From: Devosia sp. 2618
GTDB taxonomy: Bacteria; Pseudomonadota; Alphaproteobacteria; Rhizobiales; Devosiaceae
Assembly: GCF_040546815.1 (NCBI RefSeq)
Contig: NZ_JBEPOO010000001.1
Coordinates: 1,612,001 to 1,676,000, forward strand
Direction: 5' to 3'
DNA length: 64,000 nt
Shown: positions 8,766-17,881 of the stretch, piece by piece
Layout of the letters: every line of letters begins with the position of its first letter
Numbering within the stretch: position 1 is the first letter of the stretch
Notes under the pieces: model-generated
Databases searched by the model: none
What the model was told of the DNA's origin: nothing
Seen by the model: only the letters and a program-made list of their open reading frames with translations
Translations under genes and position numbers: made by a program

Positions 8766-9533
8766 CTAGAGCGACAGCGTGCCCTTCAGCCGCTCCACCA
8801 CGGCCATATCCGTCTGCTGCAACAGCATCGGCGTTACCGTGACAAAGCTATCGCGGCGCATGGTCTCGAAATCGGCGTTTGGATCGAGCGGGCGCGGCGT
8901 TTTTGGGATGGCGATGAAGAACTTGCCGTCATTGTCGCTCGGATAATAGCCGAAGGGCGACTGGGCGAAGCGCTGATGCGGCACCACAGCGATTCCCTTG
9001 GTATTGTCCGGGTCGCAGAATGGGAAATTGACGTTGTAGTAGTGCTCGCGGCCATCGGCGGCTGCGATGATCGCCCGGGCAACGGCGACGCCATGACGGA
9101 CCGAATTGGACCAATCGACTTCGCGGCCGTTCTCGTAGTTGACGCCCTGGCTCATCGCAATGCCGATGGCGCCTTGCAATGCCCCTTCCCGCGCACCGGC
9201 CGCAGTGCCCGAGCAATTGATAATATCGCCAAGGTTCTGGCCGGCATTGACGCCAGACAGCACGACGTCCGCCGGCTTGTCGCCCAGCAGATGGGTCATG
9301 CCGGCGACGACGCAGTCGGCGGGCGAACCACCGACTACGGCAAAGGTGCGATCATCGCGTTTGTCGAAATGCAACTCGCGGCCGAGCGTAAAGCGATGCC
9401 CTGCCCCGGACTGGTTGCCATCGGGCGCCACGATCCAGACATCATCACTCAGGGCGCGCGCAATGTCCGCCATGATGGCGATGCCCGGAGCGTCAACGCC
9501 ATCGTCGTTGGTGATGAGGATTCGCAAGGCCAT
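8766..9533 (-). CDS. surE: 5'/3'-nucleotidase SurE
   Basis: SurE is a metal-dependent phosphatase that dephosphorylates nucleoside 5'- and 3'-monophosphates. The 255-residue protein opens with the signature ILITNDDGVDAPGI, whose D10-D11 pair coordinates the metal, and contains VLSGVNAGQNLGD and YSGTAAGAREG-like sequence (CSGTAAGAREGAL), all typical. The start overlaps the serS stop as TAATG, so the two are probably translated together. The gap to nlpD is 210 bases and holds a family B palindrome. Confidence 0.96.
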   Translation of the reverse strand: MALRILITNDDGVDAPGIAIMADIARALSDDVWIVAPDGNQSGAGHRFTLGRELHFDKRDDRTFAVVGGSPADCVVAGMTHLLGDKPADVVLSGVNAGQNLGDIINCSGTAAGAREGALQGAIGIAMSQGVNYENGREVDWSNSVRHGVAVARAIIAAADGREHYYNVNFPFCDPDNTKGIAVVPHQRFAQSPFGYYPSDNDGKFFIAIPKTPRPLDPNADFETMRRDSFVTVTPMLLQQTDMAVVERLKGTLSL

Positions 9534-10861
9534 TAGCGGCCGCCGATCGACTTGAGGCCGCCCATATAGGACTGCAGCACGTCGGGCACCGCTATCGAGC
9601 CATCTTCCTGCTGATAGTTTTCCATAACCGCGATCAGGCAGCGGCCGACAGCCGTGCCCGAGCCGTTCAGCGTGTGGACGAAGCGTGGCGCCTGCTTTTC
9701 GCCAGAAGGGCGATAGCGGGCATCCATGCGGCGGGCCTGGAAGTCACCGCAAACAGAAACCGAGGAGATTTCGCGATAAGTGTCCTGGCCGGGCAGCCAA
9801 ACTTCAAGGTCGTAGGTCTTTCTGGCGCCAAAGCCGATATCGCCGGTGCACAGGTTCATGACGCGGTAGTGCATGCCCAAACGCTGCAGGACGGTTTCGG
9901 CGCAGCTGAGCATGCGCTCGTGCTCGTCGACCGAGGTCTCAGGCGTCGTGATCGACACCATCTCGACCTTGTTGAACTGATGCTGGCGCAACATGCCGCG
10001 CGTGTCACGACCGGCCGAACCGGCTTCCGAGCGGAAGCACGGCGTCAGCGCGGTCAGGCGCAGCGGGAGTTCTTCTTCGGACAGGATGGATTCGCGGACC
10101 AGATTGGTCAGGGGAACTTCGGCCGTTGGGATGAGTGCCAGACGGCCTTCGCCATGCGGCGTGAAGAACAGGTCTTCCTCGAACTTGGGCAACTGATTGG
10201 TGCCATAGAGCGCTTCGTCGCGCACCAGCAGCGGCGGCTGCACTTCGGTGTAGCCGTGCTCGGTGGTGTGAAGATCAAGCATGAACTGGCCGAGAGCGCG
10301 CTCGAGACGAGCCACTTGCCCCTTGAGCACGACAAAGCGGCTGCCGGAGATTTTTGCGGCCGTTTCGAAATCCATCTGGCCCATGGCCTCGCCGAGCTCG
10401 TAATGCTCCTTTGGCGCAAACGAAAGGCTTGGGCGGGGCGCGCGGGCCTTGGCGGCGGTTGCCTCAGTGCCATTCGCACCAAAATATTCGACATTGCCGG
10501 ATTCGTCGGTGCCGTCTGGCACGTCTTCAAACACCAGATTGGGAATAACCGAGAGCGCATTGCGCAGCTCGAGCTCGATGGCGCGTTCGTCGGCTTCTCC
10601 CTGAGGAATCGATTCCTTGAGGCGCGCGACTTCGGCCATCAGCTCAGCGGACTTGGCCTCGTCCTTTTGGGCCTTGGCCTGACCGATCTGCTTGGACAGC
10701 GCGTTGCGCTTTTCCTGCGCTTCGTTGAGGCGAACGATAATGTCGCGGCGCCGATCATCGATGGCGAGCAGATCGGACGAGCGCACGGAGACACCCTTGC
10801 GCCGCGAAACGGCAGCATCGAAGGCTTCGGCGTTGGCTCTGATCCACTTGATATCGAACAT
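9533..10861 (-). CDS. serS: Seryl-tRNA synthetase
   Basis: A class II aminoacyl-tRNA synthetase of 442 residues charging tRNA-Ser. The N-terminal coiled-coil arm (residues 30-110, rich in Glu, Lys and Ala) binds the long variable arm of tRNA. Motif 2 is represented by [16 protein letters not shown] and motif 3 by [19 protein letters not shown] near the C-terminus. The family ending with [11 protein letters not shown] is present. It overlaps surE by one base and is separated from tatC by 145 bases containing a family A palindrome. Confidence 0.97.
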   Translation of the reverse strand: MFDIKWIRANAEAFDAAVSRRKGVSVRSSDLLAIDDRRRDIIVRLNEAQEKRNALSKQIGQAKAQKDEAKSAELMAEVARLKESIPQGEADERAIELELRNALSVIPNLVFEDVPDGTDESGNVEYFGANGTEATAAKARAPRPSLSFAPKEHYELGEAMGQMDFETAAKISGSRFVVLKGQVARLERALGQFMLDLHTTEHGYTEVQPPLLVRDEALYGTNQLPKFEEDLFFTPHGEGRLALIPTAEVPLTNLVRESILSEEELPLRLTALTPCFRSEAGSAGRDTRGMLRQHQFNKVEMVSITTPETSVDEHERMLSCAETVLQRLGMHYRVMNLCTGDIGFGARKTYDLEVWLPGQDTYREISSVSVCGDFQARRMDARYRPSGEKQAPRFVHTLNGSGTAVGRCLIAVMENYQQEDGSIAVPDVLQSYMGGLKSIGGR

Positions 10862-10916
10862 CGGGTGTTACGGGCGCTGCCCGCCTCTCACTTTGTTGAA
10901 AATGCTAGAGCAGTAG

Positions 10917-10997
10917 CCTCATCCTGAGCCCGTCGAAGGACGAGGCGTGGCACCGCGGCACGACCTCGTGGTTCGACAAGCTCACCATGAGGTCTAC
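10917..10997. repeat. Intergenic palindromic element, family A, copy 2
   Basis: This copy reads CCTCATCCTGAGCCCGTCG... then CCTCGTGGTTCGACAAGC..., the same two hairpins as at 1799-1886 but in opposite orientation. It occupies most of the 145-base gap between serS and tatC. Confidence 0.75.
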
Positions 10998-11006
10998 TGA
11001 AAATGT

Positions 11007-11825
11007 CTACTCGGATGACGAGCTGGAAAGCTCAGCTTCCTGCGCTGCCAGCTTGGCCGCACGGCGCTTTTCGATCATCCGAACGGAGATGATCGAAAGT
11101 TCGTAGAGCGCGTACATGGGCAAGGCAAGACCGATCTGGGAGATCGGATCGGGCGGCGTGATGAAGGCGGCAAAGATCAGGATGCCGACAATGGCGTAGC
11201 GGCGGCCCTTCTTGAGGGAATCGACATGCACCAGGTCGATCTGGGCCAACAGCGTCAGGATCACCGGCAGCTGGAAGCAGATACCGAAGGCCAGGATAAG
11301 CACCATGGCAAAGCCGAGATACTCACTGACGCTGACCAACATCTCAATTTCGTCGGTCTGCATGCCAGCAAAGAAGTGCAGCGCCATCGGCAGGACGATA
11401 AAATAGACCAGCGCCGCACCGGCGACGAAAAACAGCGGCGTCGCAACGAGATACGGTAAGAAGGCCTTGCGCTCGTGCTTGTAGAGGCCAGGGGCCACGA
11501 ACATGTAAATCTGAGCAGCGATCATCGGGAAACCGAGGAAGATCGCGCCAAAGAAGGCCACGTTCAGATAGGTGAAGAACAGTTCCTGGGGCGCCGTAAA
11601 GATCAGGTTCGTGCCCGGAGCCGCGCTGCGATAGGGCATCAGCAGCCAGTCGTAGATGGTGCTGGCGAAGATGAAACAGAACGCCATCAGCGCGACGACG
11701 GTCACTGCCGAATAGATCAGGCGCTTGCGCAGCTCGATCAGGTGCTCGAGAAGCGGCGCTTCGCTGCCAGCGAGTTCGTCGGTGGCTTCTGCGCTCTTGT
11801 CTTCAATCTGTTTTGCGTCGGCCAT
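11007..11825 (-). CDS. tatC: Sec-independent translocase subunit TatC
   Basis: The multi-spanning receptor of the twin-arginine export pathway. The 272-residue protein has six hydrophobic segments and the TatC signatures LLEHLIELRKRLIYS before the first helix and TPLFFVAGAALVYF in the middle, with FQLPVILTLLAQ later. The C-terminal tail is charged and serine-rich. It is the last of tatA-tatB-tatC, three bases after tatB, so the whole export machine is probably on one transcript. Confidence 0.96.
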   Translation of the reverse strand: MADAKQIEDKSAEATDELAGSEAPLLEHLIELRKRLIYSAVTVVALMAFCFIFASTIYDWLLMPYRSAAPGTNLIFTAPQELFFTYLNVAFFGAIFLGFPMIAAQIYMFVAPGLYKHERKAFLPYLVATPLFFVAGAALVYFIVLPMALHFFAGMQTDEIEMLVSVSEYLGFAMVLILAFGICFQLPVILTLLAQIDLVHVDSLKKGRRYAIVGILIFAAFITPPDPISQIGLALPMYALYELSIISVRMIEKRRAAKLAAQEAELSSSSSE

Positions 11826-11828
11826 GGC

Positions 11829-12587
11829 TTAGGTGTTCTCGGCTTTCGCAACAGCGGGTTTAGCAGCGGCTTTTGGCTTGCGCGGCGCGCGGGCACGCGG
11901 CGTTGGCGTCGCTGGAGAATCTGCGGGCTCGGTTGGCAACACGGTGACCGTTTTTTCTGCTGCAGCTTTGCGCGGCTTCCTGGCGGCTGCTGCAGGTGCC
12001 TTGGCTGGCGCCTCAAGCGGCGGCAGATCGCTTTTCGTGACCGGGCTGGTCGGCGCGGCTTTGGCGCGCGGCGCCTTGAGGGCCGCAACCTTCGGCTCTG
12101 CAGGTTTTTTGGCCGCCTTCACCGGAGCCGCCTTGGTCGCGGCAGGCTTTTTGGCGACGGTGGCTTTGGAGGCCTTTGGTGCTGGACCGGCTGGCTTGAA
12201 GCCGGCTTCGGCGGCAACCTGATCGGCAGTCTTGGCTGGCACCATGCCGGCCTGCGCTTTGATCTCGTCAACGACGCTTTCGACCGCCGGGTCCTTGGGC
12301 TTGATGAGACCGCTCGGCTTTGGGCCGGTCGGGGTCATGGCGTTGAATTCCTTGCGGATTTCTTCGCTTGTCTTGCGTAGCGGCGTGGTGATCGAGTTGC
12401 GAAGGTTGCGCACCTCATCAAGGCCCGTCGTCTTGTTGATCTCGCGCTGGAACTCACTGCCCATGCGCCTGATCTGACCGATGATCTTGCCGACGCGGTT
12501 CATGACCACAGGCAAATCCTTCGGGCCGATGACGATCAGCGCCACGACGCCGATCACCAGCATCTCTGTCCAGCCCAAGCCGAGCAT
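11829..12587 (-). CDS. tatB: Sec-independent translocase subunit TatB
   Basis: A 252-residue protein with the TatB arrangement: a short N-terminal membrane helix ([20 protein letters not shown]), a hinge with P, and an amphipathic helix beginning [19 protein letters not shown]. From about residue 85 it carries a long low-complexity tail rich in Ala, Pro and Lys, longer than the E. coli protein (171 residues) but common in GC-rich alphaproteobacteria. It works with TatC as the twin-arginine signal receptor. Confidence 0.94.
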   Translation of the reverse strand: MLGLGWTEMLVIGVVALIVIGPKDLPVVMNRVGKIIGQIRRMGSEFQREINKTTGLDEVRNLRNSITTPLRKTSEEIRKEFNAMTPTGPKPSGLIKPKDPAVESVVDEIKAQAGMVPAKTADQVAAEAGFKPAGPAPKASKATVAKKPAATKAAPVKAAKKPAEPKVAALKAPRAKAAPTSPVTKSDLPPLEAPAKAPAAAARKPRKAAAEKTVTVLPTEPADSPATPTPRARAPRKPKAAAKPAVAKAENT

Positions 12588-12631
12588 AGTGTTATTCCCT
12601 CAAAGCAGCGGCACGGCCGTTGAGTACGTCC

Positions 12632-12841
12632 TTAGACGTCCTTCTTTTCCGGCTCAGTGACGGTGGCGTCAGCCGTGGTGGTAACACGTTCCACCGGCTT
12701 GTCGTCGTCCTTCATGCCTTTTTGGAAGGCTTTGATGCCGGAGGCAACTTCACCCATCATGCCGGAAATCTTGCCGCGGCCGAACAGCAAGACGACAACG
12801 ACGGCTACAACGAGAATACCCCAAATTCCTGGCGCGTGCAT
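12632..12841 (-). CDS. tatA: Sec-independent translocase subunit TatA
   Basis: A 69-residue pore-forming Tat component. It has one N-terminal membrane helix ([20 protein letters not shown]), followed by the amphipathic helix [18 protein letters not shown] and an acidic/basic tail. The FGRGKI hinge is diagnostic. It lies 44 bases upstream of tatB and 60 bases downstream of the ABC ATPase gene. Confidence 0.95.
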   Translation of the reverse strand: MHAPGIWGILVVAVVVVLLFGRGKISGMMGEVASGIKAFQKGMKDDDKPVERVTTTADATVTEPEKKDV

Positions 12842-12901
12842 TTTGGTCTCCCTTAGAGTCTTCAGAACGCGTTACACGCGAAAGATAGGTCAGAAATAGG
12901 T

Positions 12902-14005
12902 TTAATCGCGTCCAAACACAAGAACGTGTTCCGGGTTAAGCGCCACGAAGACGTCTTGTCCCACGGCGATTGCTGCATCGGCGGGCTGGCGGACGCCCAG
13001 AGGGGCGTCGAGACCATCGACCATCACTTCGCAAATATCGATGCCGATGGCGTCGCGCTTGCCCACGACACGGCCCGGCGTGCCTGGCTGCGCGAGGGAT
13101 AAGTTAGCGCCGCCAGCGGGGCGGACCGCGATGGTGACCTGTTTGCCGTCGGCATGACCGGGGGTTTGCACCGGGCCGAATGGGGTAGCGGCGACGCCGC
13201 CAACGACGCGGCTTTCGATTTCTGTCAGCGGCGAGAAGAACCGGGCAGCGTTTAAGTCGATGGGATTGCGATAGATTTCGGCGGCAGTGCCGATCTGGGC
13301 GATGCGCCCCTTGCGCAAAAGCGCGACACGGTCGCCGAGGACCATGGCCTCTTCGGGGTCGTGCGTGACGATGAGGCTCGTGACGTGGGTTTCGCGGAGG
13401 ACAGCGAGGGTTTCTTCGCGGACGGTCTCGCGGAGGCGGGCGTCAAGGCTCGAGAAGGGCTCATCAAGGAGCAAGACGCCGGGGCGCGGAGCGACGCTGC
13501 GGGCAAGCGCCAAACGCTGCTGCTGGCCGCCGGAGAGCATGTGCGGGAAGTCGGCTTCACGGTCGGCTAGGCCGACGCGGCGGAGGGCGGCGCGGGCCTG
13601 ACCGAGGGCGGCGTCGCGGCCCAATTTGCGCAGGCCGAACAGTACATTTTGCAGGACGGAAAGATGCGGAAACAGCGCAAAGTCTTGAAACATCAAGCCT
13701 ATTCCGCGGCGCTCGGGCGGCGTCGTTGCCTCTGGCGAGGACATCACCTTGTCGTTGATCCGCACCTTGCCACTGTGGATCGGCTGGATGCCGGCGGCGA
13801 CGCGGAGGGCAGTGGATTTGCCTGATCCCGACTCGCCGAGGAGGCAGACAATCTCGCCTGGATGGAGGGTCAAACTGAACTGGTCGAGGACGACTCGGCC
13901 GCCTAATTTGACGTCTACGGCGTCAAATTGGAGGGTTGCGGCGAAACTGACGCCGGTGGTACCGCGGGCGCCCCAATCGCTCTGGGTCTCAGAAACTTGT
14001 GCCAT
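12902..14005 (-). CDS. Orphan ABC transporter ATP-binding protein (FbpC/PotA-like)
   Basis: A 367-residue ABC ATPase of the importer class. Walker A is GESGSGKST (57-65), the signature is LSGGQQQR, Walker B is LLLDEP followed by the D-loop SSLDAR, and the switch histidine is in VTHDPEEA. The C-terminal 110 residues form a TOBE-like regulatory domain, as in ferric-iron, sulfate or polyamine importers. No permease or binding-protein gene is nearby, so the substrate cannot be inferred. The start overlaps the scpB stop as TAATG, tying it to chromosome-segregation genes upstream and tatA downstream. Confidence 0.85.
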   Translation of the reverse strand: MAQVSETQSDWGARGTTGVSFAATLQFDAVDVKLGGRVVLDQFSLTLHPGEIVCLLGESGSGKSTALRVAAGIQPIHSGKVRINDKVMSSPEATTPPERRGIGLMFQDFALFPHLSVLQNVLFGLRKLGRDAALGQARAALRRVGLADREADFPHMLSGGQQQRLALARSVAPRPGVLLLDEPFSSLDARLRETVREETLAVLRETHVTSLIVTHDPEEAMVLGDRVALLRKGRIAQIGTAAEIYRNPIDLNAARFFSPLTEIESRVVGGVAATPFGPVQTPGHADGKQVTIAVRPAGGANLSLAQPGTPGRVVGKRDAIGIDICEVMVDGLDAPLGVRQPADAAIAVGQDVFVALNPEHVLVFGRD

Positions 14006-14661
14006 TAATCCTCTGCCTCGTCGGCGCCGATGTCATCGGGTTCGAGCGGGTCTTCATCGTCACGTAATTGGCCGTCAAAGGGCAGCGGAATCTGCATGTC
14101 GGGCGGCAGGCGATTGGAGAGCAGGCCCGAGCCCTTGAGTTCGTCGAGGCCCGGCAAATCGCCGAGCGATTCCAGACCGAAATGATCGAGGAAAGCATCA
14201 GTCGTGCCGTAAGTGACTGGCCGACCTGGGGTTCTGCGGCGACCGCGCATGCGAATCCAGCCCGCTTCCATCAGCAAATCGAGGGTGCCCTTGCCGGTGG
14301 CGACGCCGCGTACCTCTTCGATTTCGGCGCGAGTCGAGGGCTGGTGATAGGCGATGATCGACAGCGTTTCGAGCGATGCGCGCGAGAGCGGGCGGGTTTC
14401 CTGTTCCTCGCGGCGGAGCAGGAAGCCCAGGTCTTCGGCGGTACGAAAGGCCCACTTATCCCCACGACGGACAAGGTTTACCCCCCTGCCCGCATAGCGC
14501 TGCTGCAGGATCTTGAGCGTGGCAACAACCCGTACCCCACCCCCCAAATAGGGTAACAGACTGTTAGCATCGAGAGGCTCACTTGCTGCAAAAAGGATAG
14601 CCTCAAGGATGCGTAGGTGACGCTCGAGCACCTCGCTGACGTTGTCGTCCTTCTCGCTCAC
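14005..14661 (-). CDS. scpB: Segregation and condensation protein B (ScpB)
   Basis: ScpB is the winged-helix partner of ScpA in the bacterial SMC condensin complex. The 218-residue protein contains the two winged-helix blocks, with LRILEAILFAASEPL near the start and the highly conserved ETLSIIAYHQPSTRAEIEEVRG in the middle, then TYGTTDAFLDHFGLESL. The start is GTG at 14661, overlapping the scpA stop as GTGA. An acidic tail rich in Asp and Glu ends the protein. Confidence 0.95.
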   Translation of the reverse strand: MSEKDDNVSEVLERHLRILEAILFAASEPLDANSLLPYLGGGVRVVATLKILQQRYAGRGVNLVRRGDKWAFRTAEDLGFLLRREEQETRPLSRASLETLSIIAYHQPSTRAEIEEVRGVATGKGTLDLLMEAGWIRMRGRRRTPGRPVTYGTTDAFLDHFGLESLGDLPGLDELKGSGLLSNRLPPDMQIPLPFDGQLRDDEDPLEPDDIGADEAED

Positions 14662-15446
14662 GATGGATTGGCCTTGTGACGGCGCATAAACAGCGGCCCG
14701 AAGGTTTCGGTCTGGCGCAGATCGATCTGGCCGAGGCGAACGAGTTCAAGGCTCGACGCGAAGCTGGAGGCGCGGACGGTGGCGCGCTCGGAGGGCGTCG
14801 CCAGATAGTCGGCGAGGTAACTGTCCATCGGCACCCAATCAAAACTGTCGCCGATCAGGCGCTGGAGAATGTCGCGGGCGTCCTGCAGCGACCACACGGT
14901 GCGCTGGAGCGGGGTATAATCGGTGGTGACGCCGCGTTCTCGCTGCGTCGAATAGGCCTTGAGCAGATCGTAAAGCGAGGCTTCCCAGATGCTGTTGCGC
15001 TTGATGGTGATCGGCTCGGGCATGCCGCGTGCGTAGACCTGAAAGCCGAGGCGTGGCCGGTTCATCAGCTGGCTGGCTGAGCGGCGCATGGCTTCAAGGC
15101 GCTTGAGGCGGAATTGCAGCATGGCGGCGAGCATTTCGCCCGATGGTTCATCGTCGGATGCGACCTGCGGCACCATGAGGCGGCTTTTGAGATAGGCTAG
15201 CCATGCGGCCATTACGAGATAGTCGGCGGCGACTTCGATGCGCTTCTCACGCACCGTCTCGATGAAGGCCAAATATTGCTGGGCCAGCGCCAGGATGGAG
15301 ATGGATGCAAGATCGACCTTCTGGCGGCGGGCAAGGTCCAGCAGCAGGTCGAGCGGACCTTCATAGCCGTCGACGTCGACAAGCATGATGTCTTCCGCCG
15401 GCGTGGGCGCAGGCGTATCAAACCAATCGGTCTGGGCAGTCGTCAT
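14658..15446 (-). CDS. scpA: Segregation and condensation protein A (ScpA)
   Basis: The kleisin subunit of the SMC complex, 262 residues. The N-terminal signature YEGPLDLLLDLARRQKVDL is present, followed by YLVMAAWLAYLKSRLMVP; the C-terminal part ends in the winged-helix region that contacts SMC. It is translationally coupled to scpB. In many Rhizobiales nagZ lies just upstream; here only 98 bases separate scpA from the SPOR gene. Confidence 0.95.
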   Translation of the reverse strand: MTTAQTDWFDTPAPTPAEDIMLVDVDGYEGPLDLLLDLARRQKVDLASISILALAQQYLAFIETVREKRIEVAADYLVMAAWLAYLKSRLMVPQVASDDEPSGEMLAAMLQFRLKRLEAMRRSASQLMNRPRLGFQVYARGMPEPITIKRNSIWEASLYDLLKAYSTQRERGVTTDYTPLQRTVWSLQDARDILQRLIGDSFDWVPMDSYLADYLATPSERATVRASSFASSLELVRLGQIDLRQTETFGPLFMRRHKANPS

Positions 15447-15544
15447 GAATAGGTGGCCGCGCTGCTAAAAGTCACCGCCATCCTTGGCCGTTGGGTTGCA
15501 ACCCGTCAAGCCGACAGGCTGCCACACAAGGCCGATGGGCAGGC

Positions 15545-17800
15545 TTACATGGTGAAGCAGTCGCCACCCGCAGCCTTAACGTTGTTGCACATTGTCGTGG
15601 CTTCCTGCAGCGAATTGGCCGGAACGCGGACGCGGTAGTAGATGCCGCGATCGCCAAGATCGACGCGCTGCACTTCCATGTTGGCGCCGCCAAACAGCGG
15701 ACCGAAACGGGTGACCATGGCCTGAGCGCTGTTGCGCGCGTCGGCTTCGGTGCGCTGTGAGGCAAGCTGCACATAGGCCGGCGCATTGTTTGGCAATGCG
15801 GCGACTTCCGTTGGCTGCGTCACCGGGGTCGTGGCAACCGGGGTCTGCGCCGTGACAGGCGCTGGTTGTGGCACGATAGCCGTCACTGGCGATGCAGCAG
15901 CGGCGCTCTGAGCGAAGCGCGCTGGACGTAGCAGTGGAACAGGCGCGGTCTTGCCAGCAACAGCATTGCCGGCCAGATCGACGGCTGGAACGGTCGAGCC
16001 CGGTGTGACGGGGGTAACAGTCACGGCAGGTTCAACGACTGGCGCAGGCGTTGCGACGACTGGCTGGGCGCTGGCCTGAAGCTCGGGGCTTGCGGTCTGC
16101 GCACCGGCAACAGCCGGAACGTTTGGACGATCAACTGGCAGAATGGCGCTGCCAGCAAGGCTATCTTCGCCGCTGACGATCGTGCCATCGGGACGCACGG
16201 TAACGGTGCGAACCTTGCGGTTGGCCAAGCCTTCTTCGCTCACGCTGGTGGTGGGCGGAATCTGGCGGACCTCGTTGACGTCGGCCTGATCGCGGGACAC
16301 CAGCTGCTCTTCGGCACCGGGCACCACACCATCAATTTCGTTGAAGACGACAGACTGCTGCGCCGTCGTGGCGTTTGGATCAACGACCGGCGTTTCCTTG
16401 ACGGGACCCGCATCGGCGGTCAGTAGCGGCGCAGGGCCGCTTTCGCCACCAAGACCGAGCATGAAATAGAGGCCAAAGCCTGCGGCCAGCAGCAGCGTGA
16501 TGGCGACCAATGGGCCAGCCAAAGCGCGCGACATGTGGAACGAGCGCTTCTCGCGAACACGACGTTCCTTGACGTGCGGAGCGGTCTGCTGGTCGGCGGC
16601 ATCGACCCAGCCGATATCGGCGCCAGAGGCTTCCGCTGCGGCCAGAATGGCTTCGTCGGCGCTTGAAAGCTTGCGCTCGCTGCGCGGCAGAATCTTTTTC
16701 GGAGCGTTGGCTTCAGGCGCAAAGGTTGGCGTCGCCAGGCTGCGCAAAGCGGGGCTTGGCGCAGGCCGATCATCAATGGCGGGTTCATCGACCTGATCGA
16801 ATTCGACGCGCATGGCGTTGCCGATCAGGCTTTCGATCTCGTCGATCGGATCAAGGCCAAGGCCATCATCTGGCTGTACCGGCGCAGGCGCGAACTTTGG
16901 CGCCTCGGCAATCGGCATGCGCTTTGGCTCAGGCGCAAGAAATGCTGGTTCGGTGCGCGCAGGTGCCGGTGGCACTGCAGCGACGGGCTCGGAGACCACC
17001 GGGCTGACCGTTTCCTGGGCTGGCGTGGACCGCGAGCCAAGGCCGAAGACAGGCGGGAACTTGAAGCGATCACTGGCCGACTTGGCCTTTGGCGCGGATG
17101 CGGCCACGGGCTCATCGTCAAGACTTGGTGCGGCAGCGGCAATGGTGGCGGCCGGAATGACGACATCATCAAAGGATGGACGCGGAGCCGGTGCAACAGG
17201 CGCTGCCGGCACTTCGGCGCGCGGTGTTGGTGTGGGCTCTGGCCGGGCCAGCGTTGGCTCAACGCGCTGCGGCTCAGGATCGGCCAATAGTTCAGCGGCG
17301 ATCAGATCGGCAATGCTGTCGTGGTCGACGGAAACGATGGTTTCAGCCGAAACGGCGCGCGATGGCGCTGGAACGACGGGCGGCACAACCGGCGCATTGA
17401 CTGGCGTGGACGGACCAGCAGGCTGCTCGGCGGCAACGCGCTTGGGTGTGTCGAGGTCAAAATCGAAGTGGAATGGATCAGACGGCGCGCTGGCCTGCGG
17501 CGCGGCAGGCTGTGGCGTCACCACTGGGCGCGCAGCGACAGGCGCAGGCGCAGGAGTCGGAACAGGAGCTGCCGGCGCAGCGGGCTGTGCCGGACGGTCG
17601 CTGGCAAGTGCGGTCAGCGATGGCGTGCCCTGCGGCGCGCCATCGGCATCAGTGCCACCCGGAATGCGGAGCGAGAACGCTGGCCGCGCGGGTTCCGAAG
17701 GACGCACGTCATTGGCGTCCTGCGCCATCAGTTTGGCGAGCTCGGCAATCAGGTCGTCGGCATCAGATTGTCCGGCCATCGGCTGCGGTTTCGCTGTCAT
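15545..17800 (-). CDS. SPOR-domain membrane protein
   Basis: A 751-residue protein. About 420 cytoplasmic residues, mostly Pro/Ala-rich low complexity, precede one membrane helix (LAGPLVAITLLLAAGFGLY). A periplasmic, again low-complexity region leads to a C-terminal SPOR domain (APAYVQLASQRTEADARNSA to the end). SPOR domains bind denuded glycan strands at division sites, so a role in septal peptidoglycan is likely. ATG at 17800 is used in place of the adjacent TTG. The low-complexity half probably evolves fast. It lies between argS and scpA, its usual alphaproteobacterial place. Confidence 0.85.
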   Translation of the reverse strand: MTAKPQPMAGQSDADDLIAELAKLMAQDANDVRPSEPARPAFSLRIPGGTDADGAPQGTPSLTALASDRPAQPAAPAAPVPTPAPAPVAARPVVTPQPAAPQASAPSDPFHFDFDLDTPKRVAAEQPAGPSTPVNAPVVPPVVPAPSRAVSAETIVSVDHDSIADLIAAELLADPEPQRVEPTLARPEPTPTPRAEVPAAPVAPAPRPSFDDVVIPAATIAAAAPSLDDEPVAASAPKAKSASDRFKFPPVFGLGSRSTPAQETVSPVVSEPVAAVPPAPARTEPAFLAPEPKRMPIAEAPKFAPAPVQPDDGLGLDPIDEIESLIGNAMRVEFDQVDEPAIDDRPAPSPALRSLATPTFAPEANAPKKILPRSERKLSSADEAILAAAEASGADIGWVDAADQQTAPHVKERRVREKRSFHMSRALAGPLVAITLLLAAGFGLYFMLGLGGESGPAPLLTADAGPVKETPVVDPNATTAQQSVVFNEIDGVVPGAEEQLVSRDQADVNEVRQIPPTTSVSEEGLANRKVRTVTVRPDGTIVSGEDSLAGSAILPVDRPNVPAVAGAQTASPELQASAQPVVATPAPVVEPAVTVTPVTPGSTVPAVDLAGNAVAGKTAPVPLLRPARFAQSAAAASPVTAIVPQPAPVTAQTPVATTPVTQPTEVAALPNNAPAYVQLASQRTEADARNSAQAMVTRFGPLFGGANMEVQRVDLGDRGIYYRVRVPANSLQEATTMCNNVKAAGGDCFTM

Positions 17801-17881
17801 CAAGCAGCGCCCTCTCGGTTACAACTACGGCGCCCAAGCATAGGCTAGAGTGCCGCGAGTCATCACAGTATTGCGCCCGAA

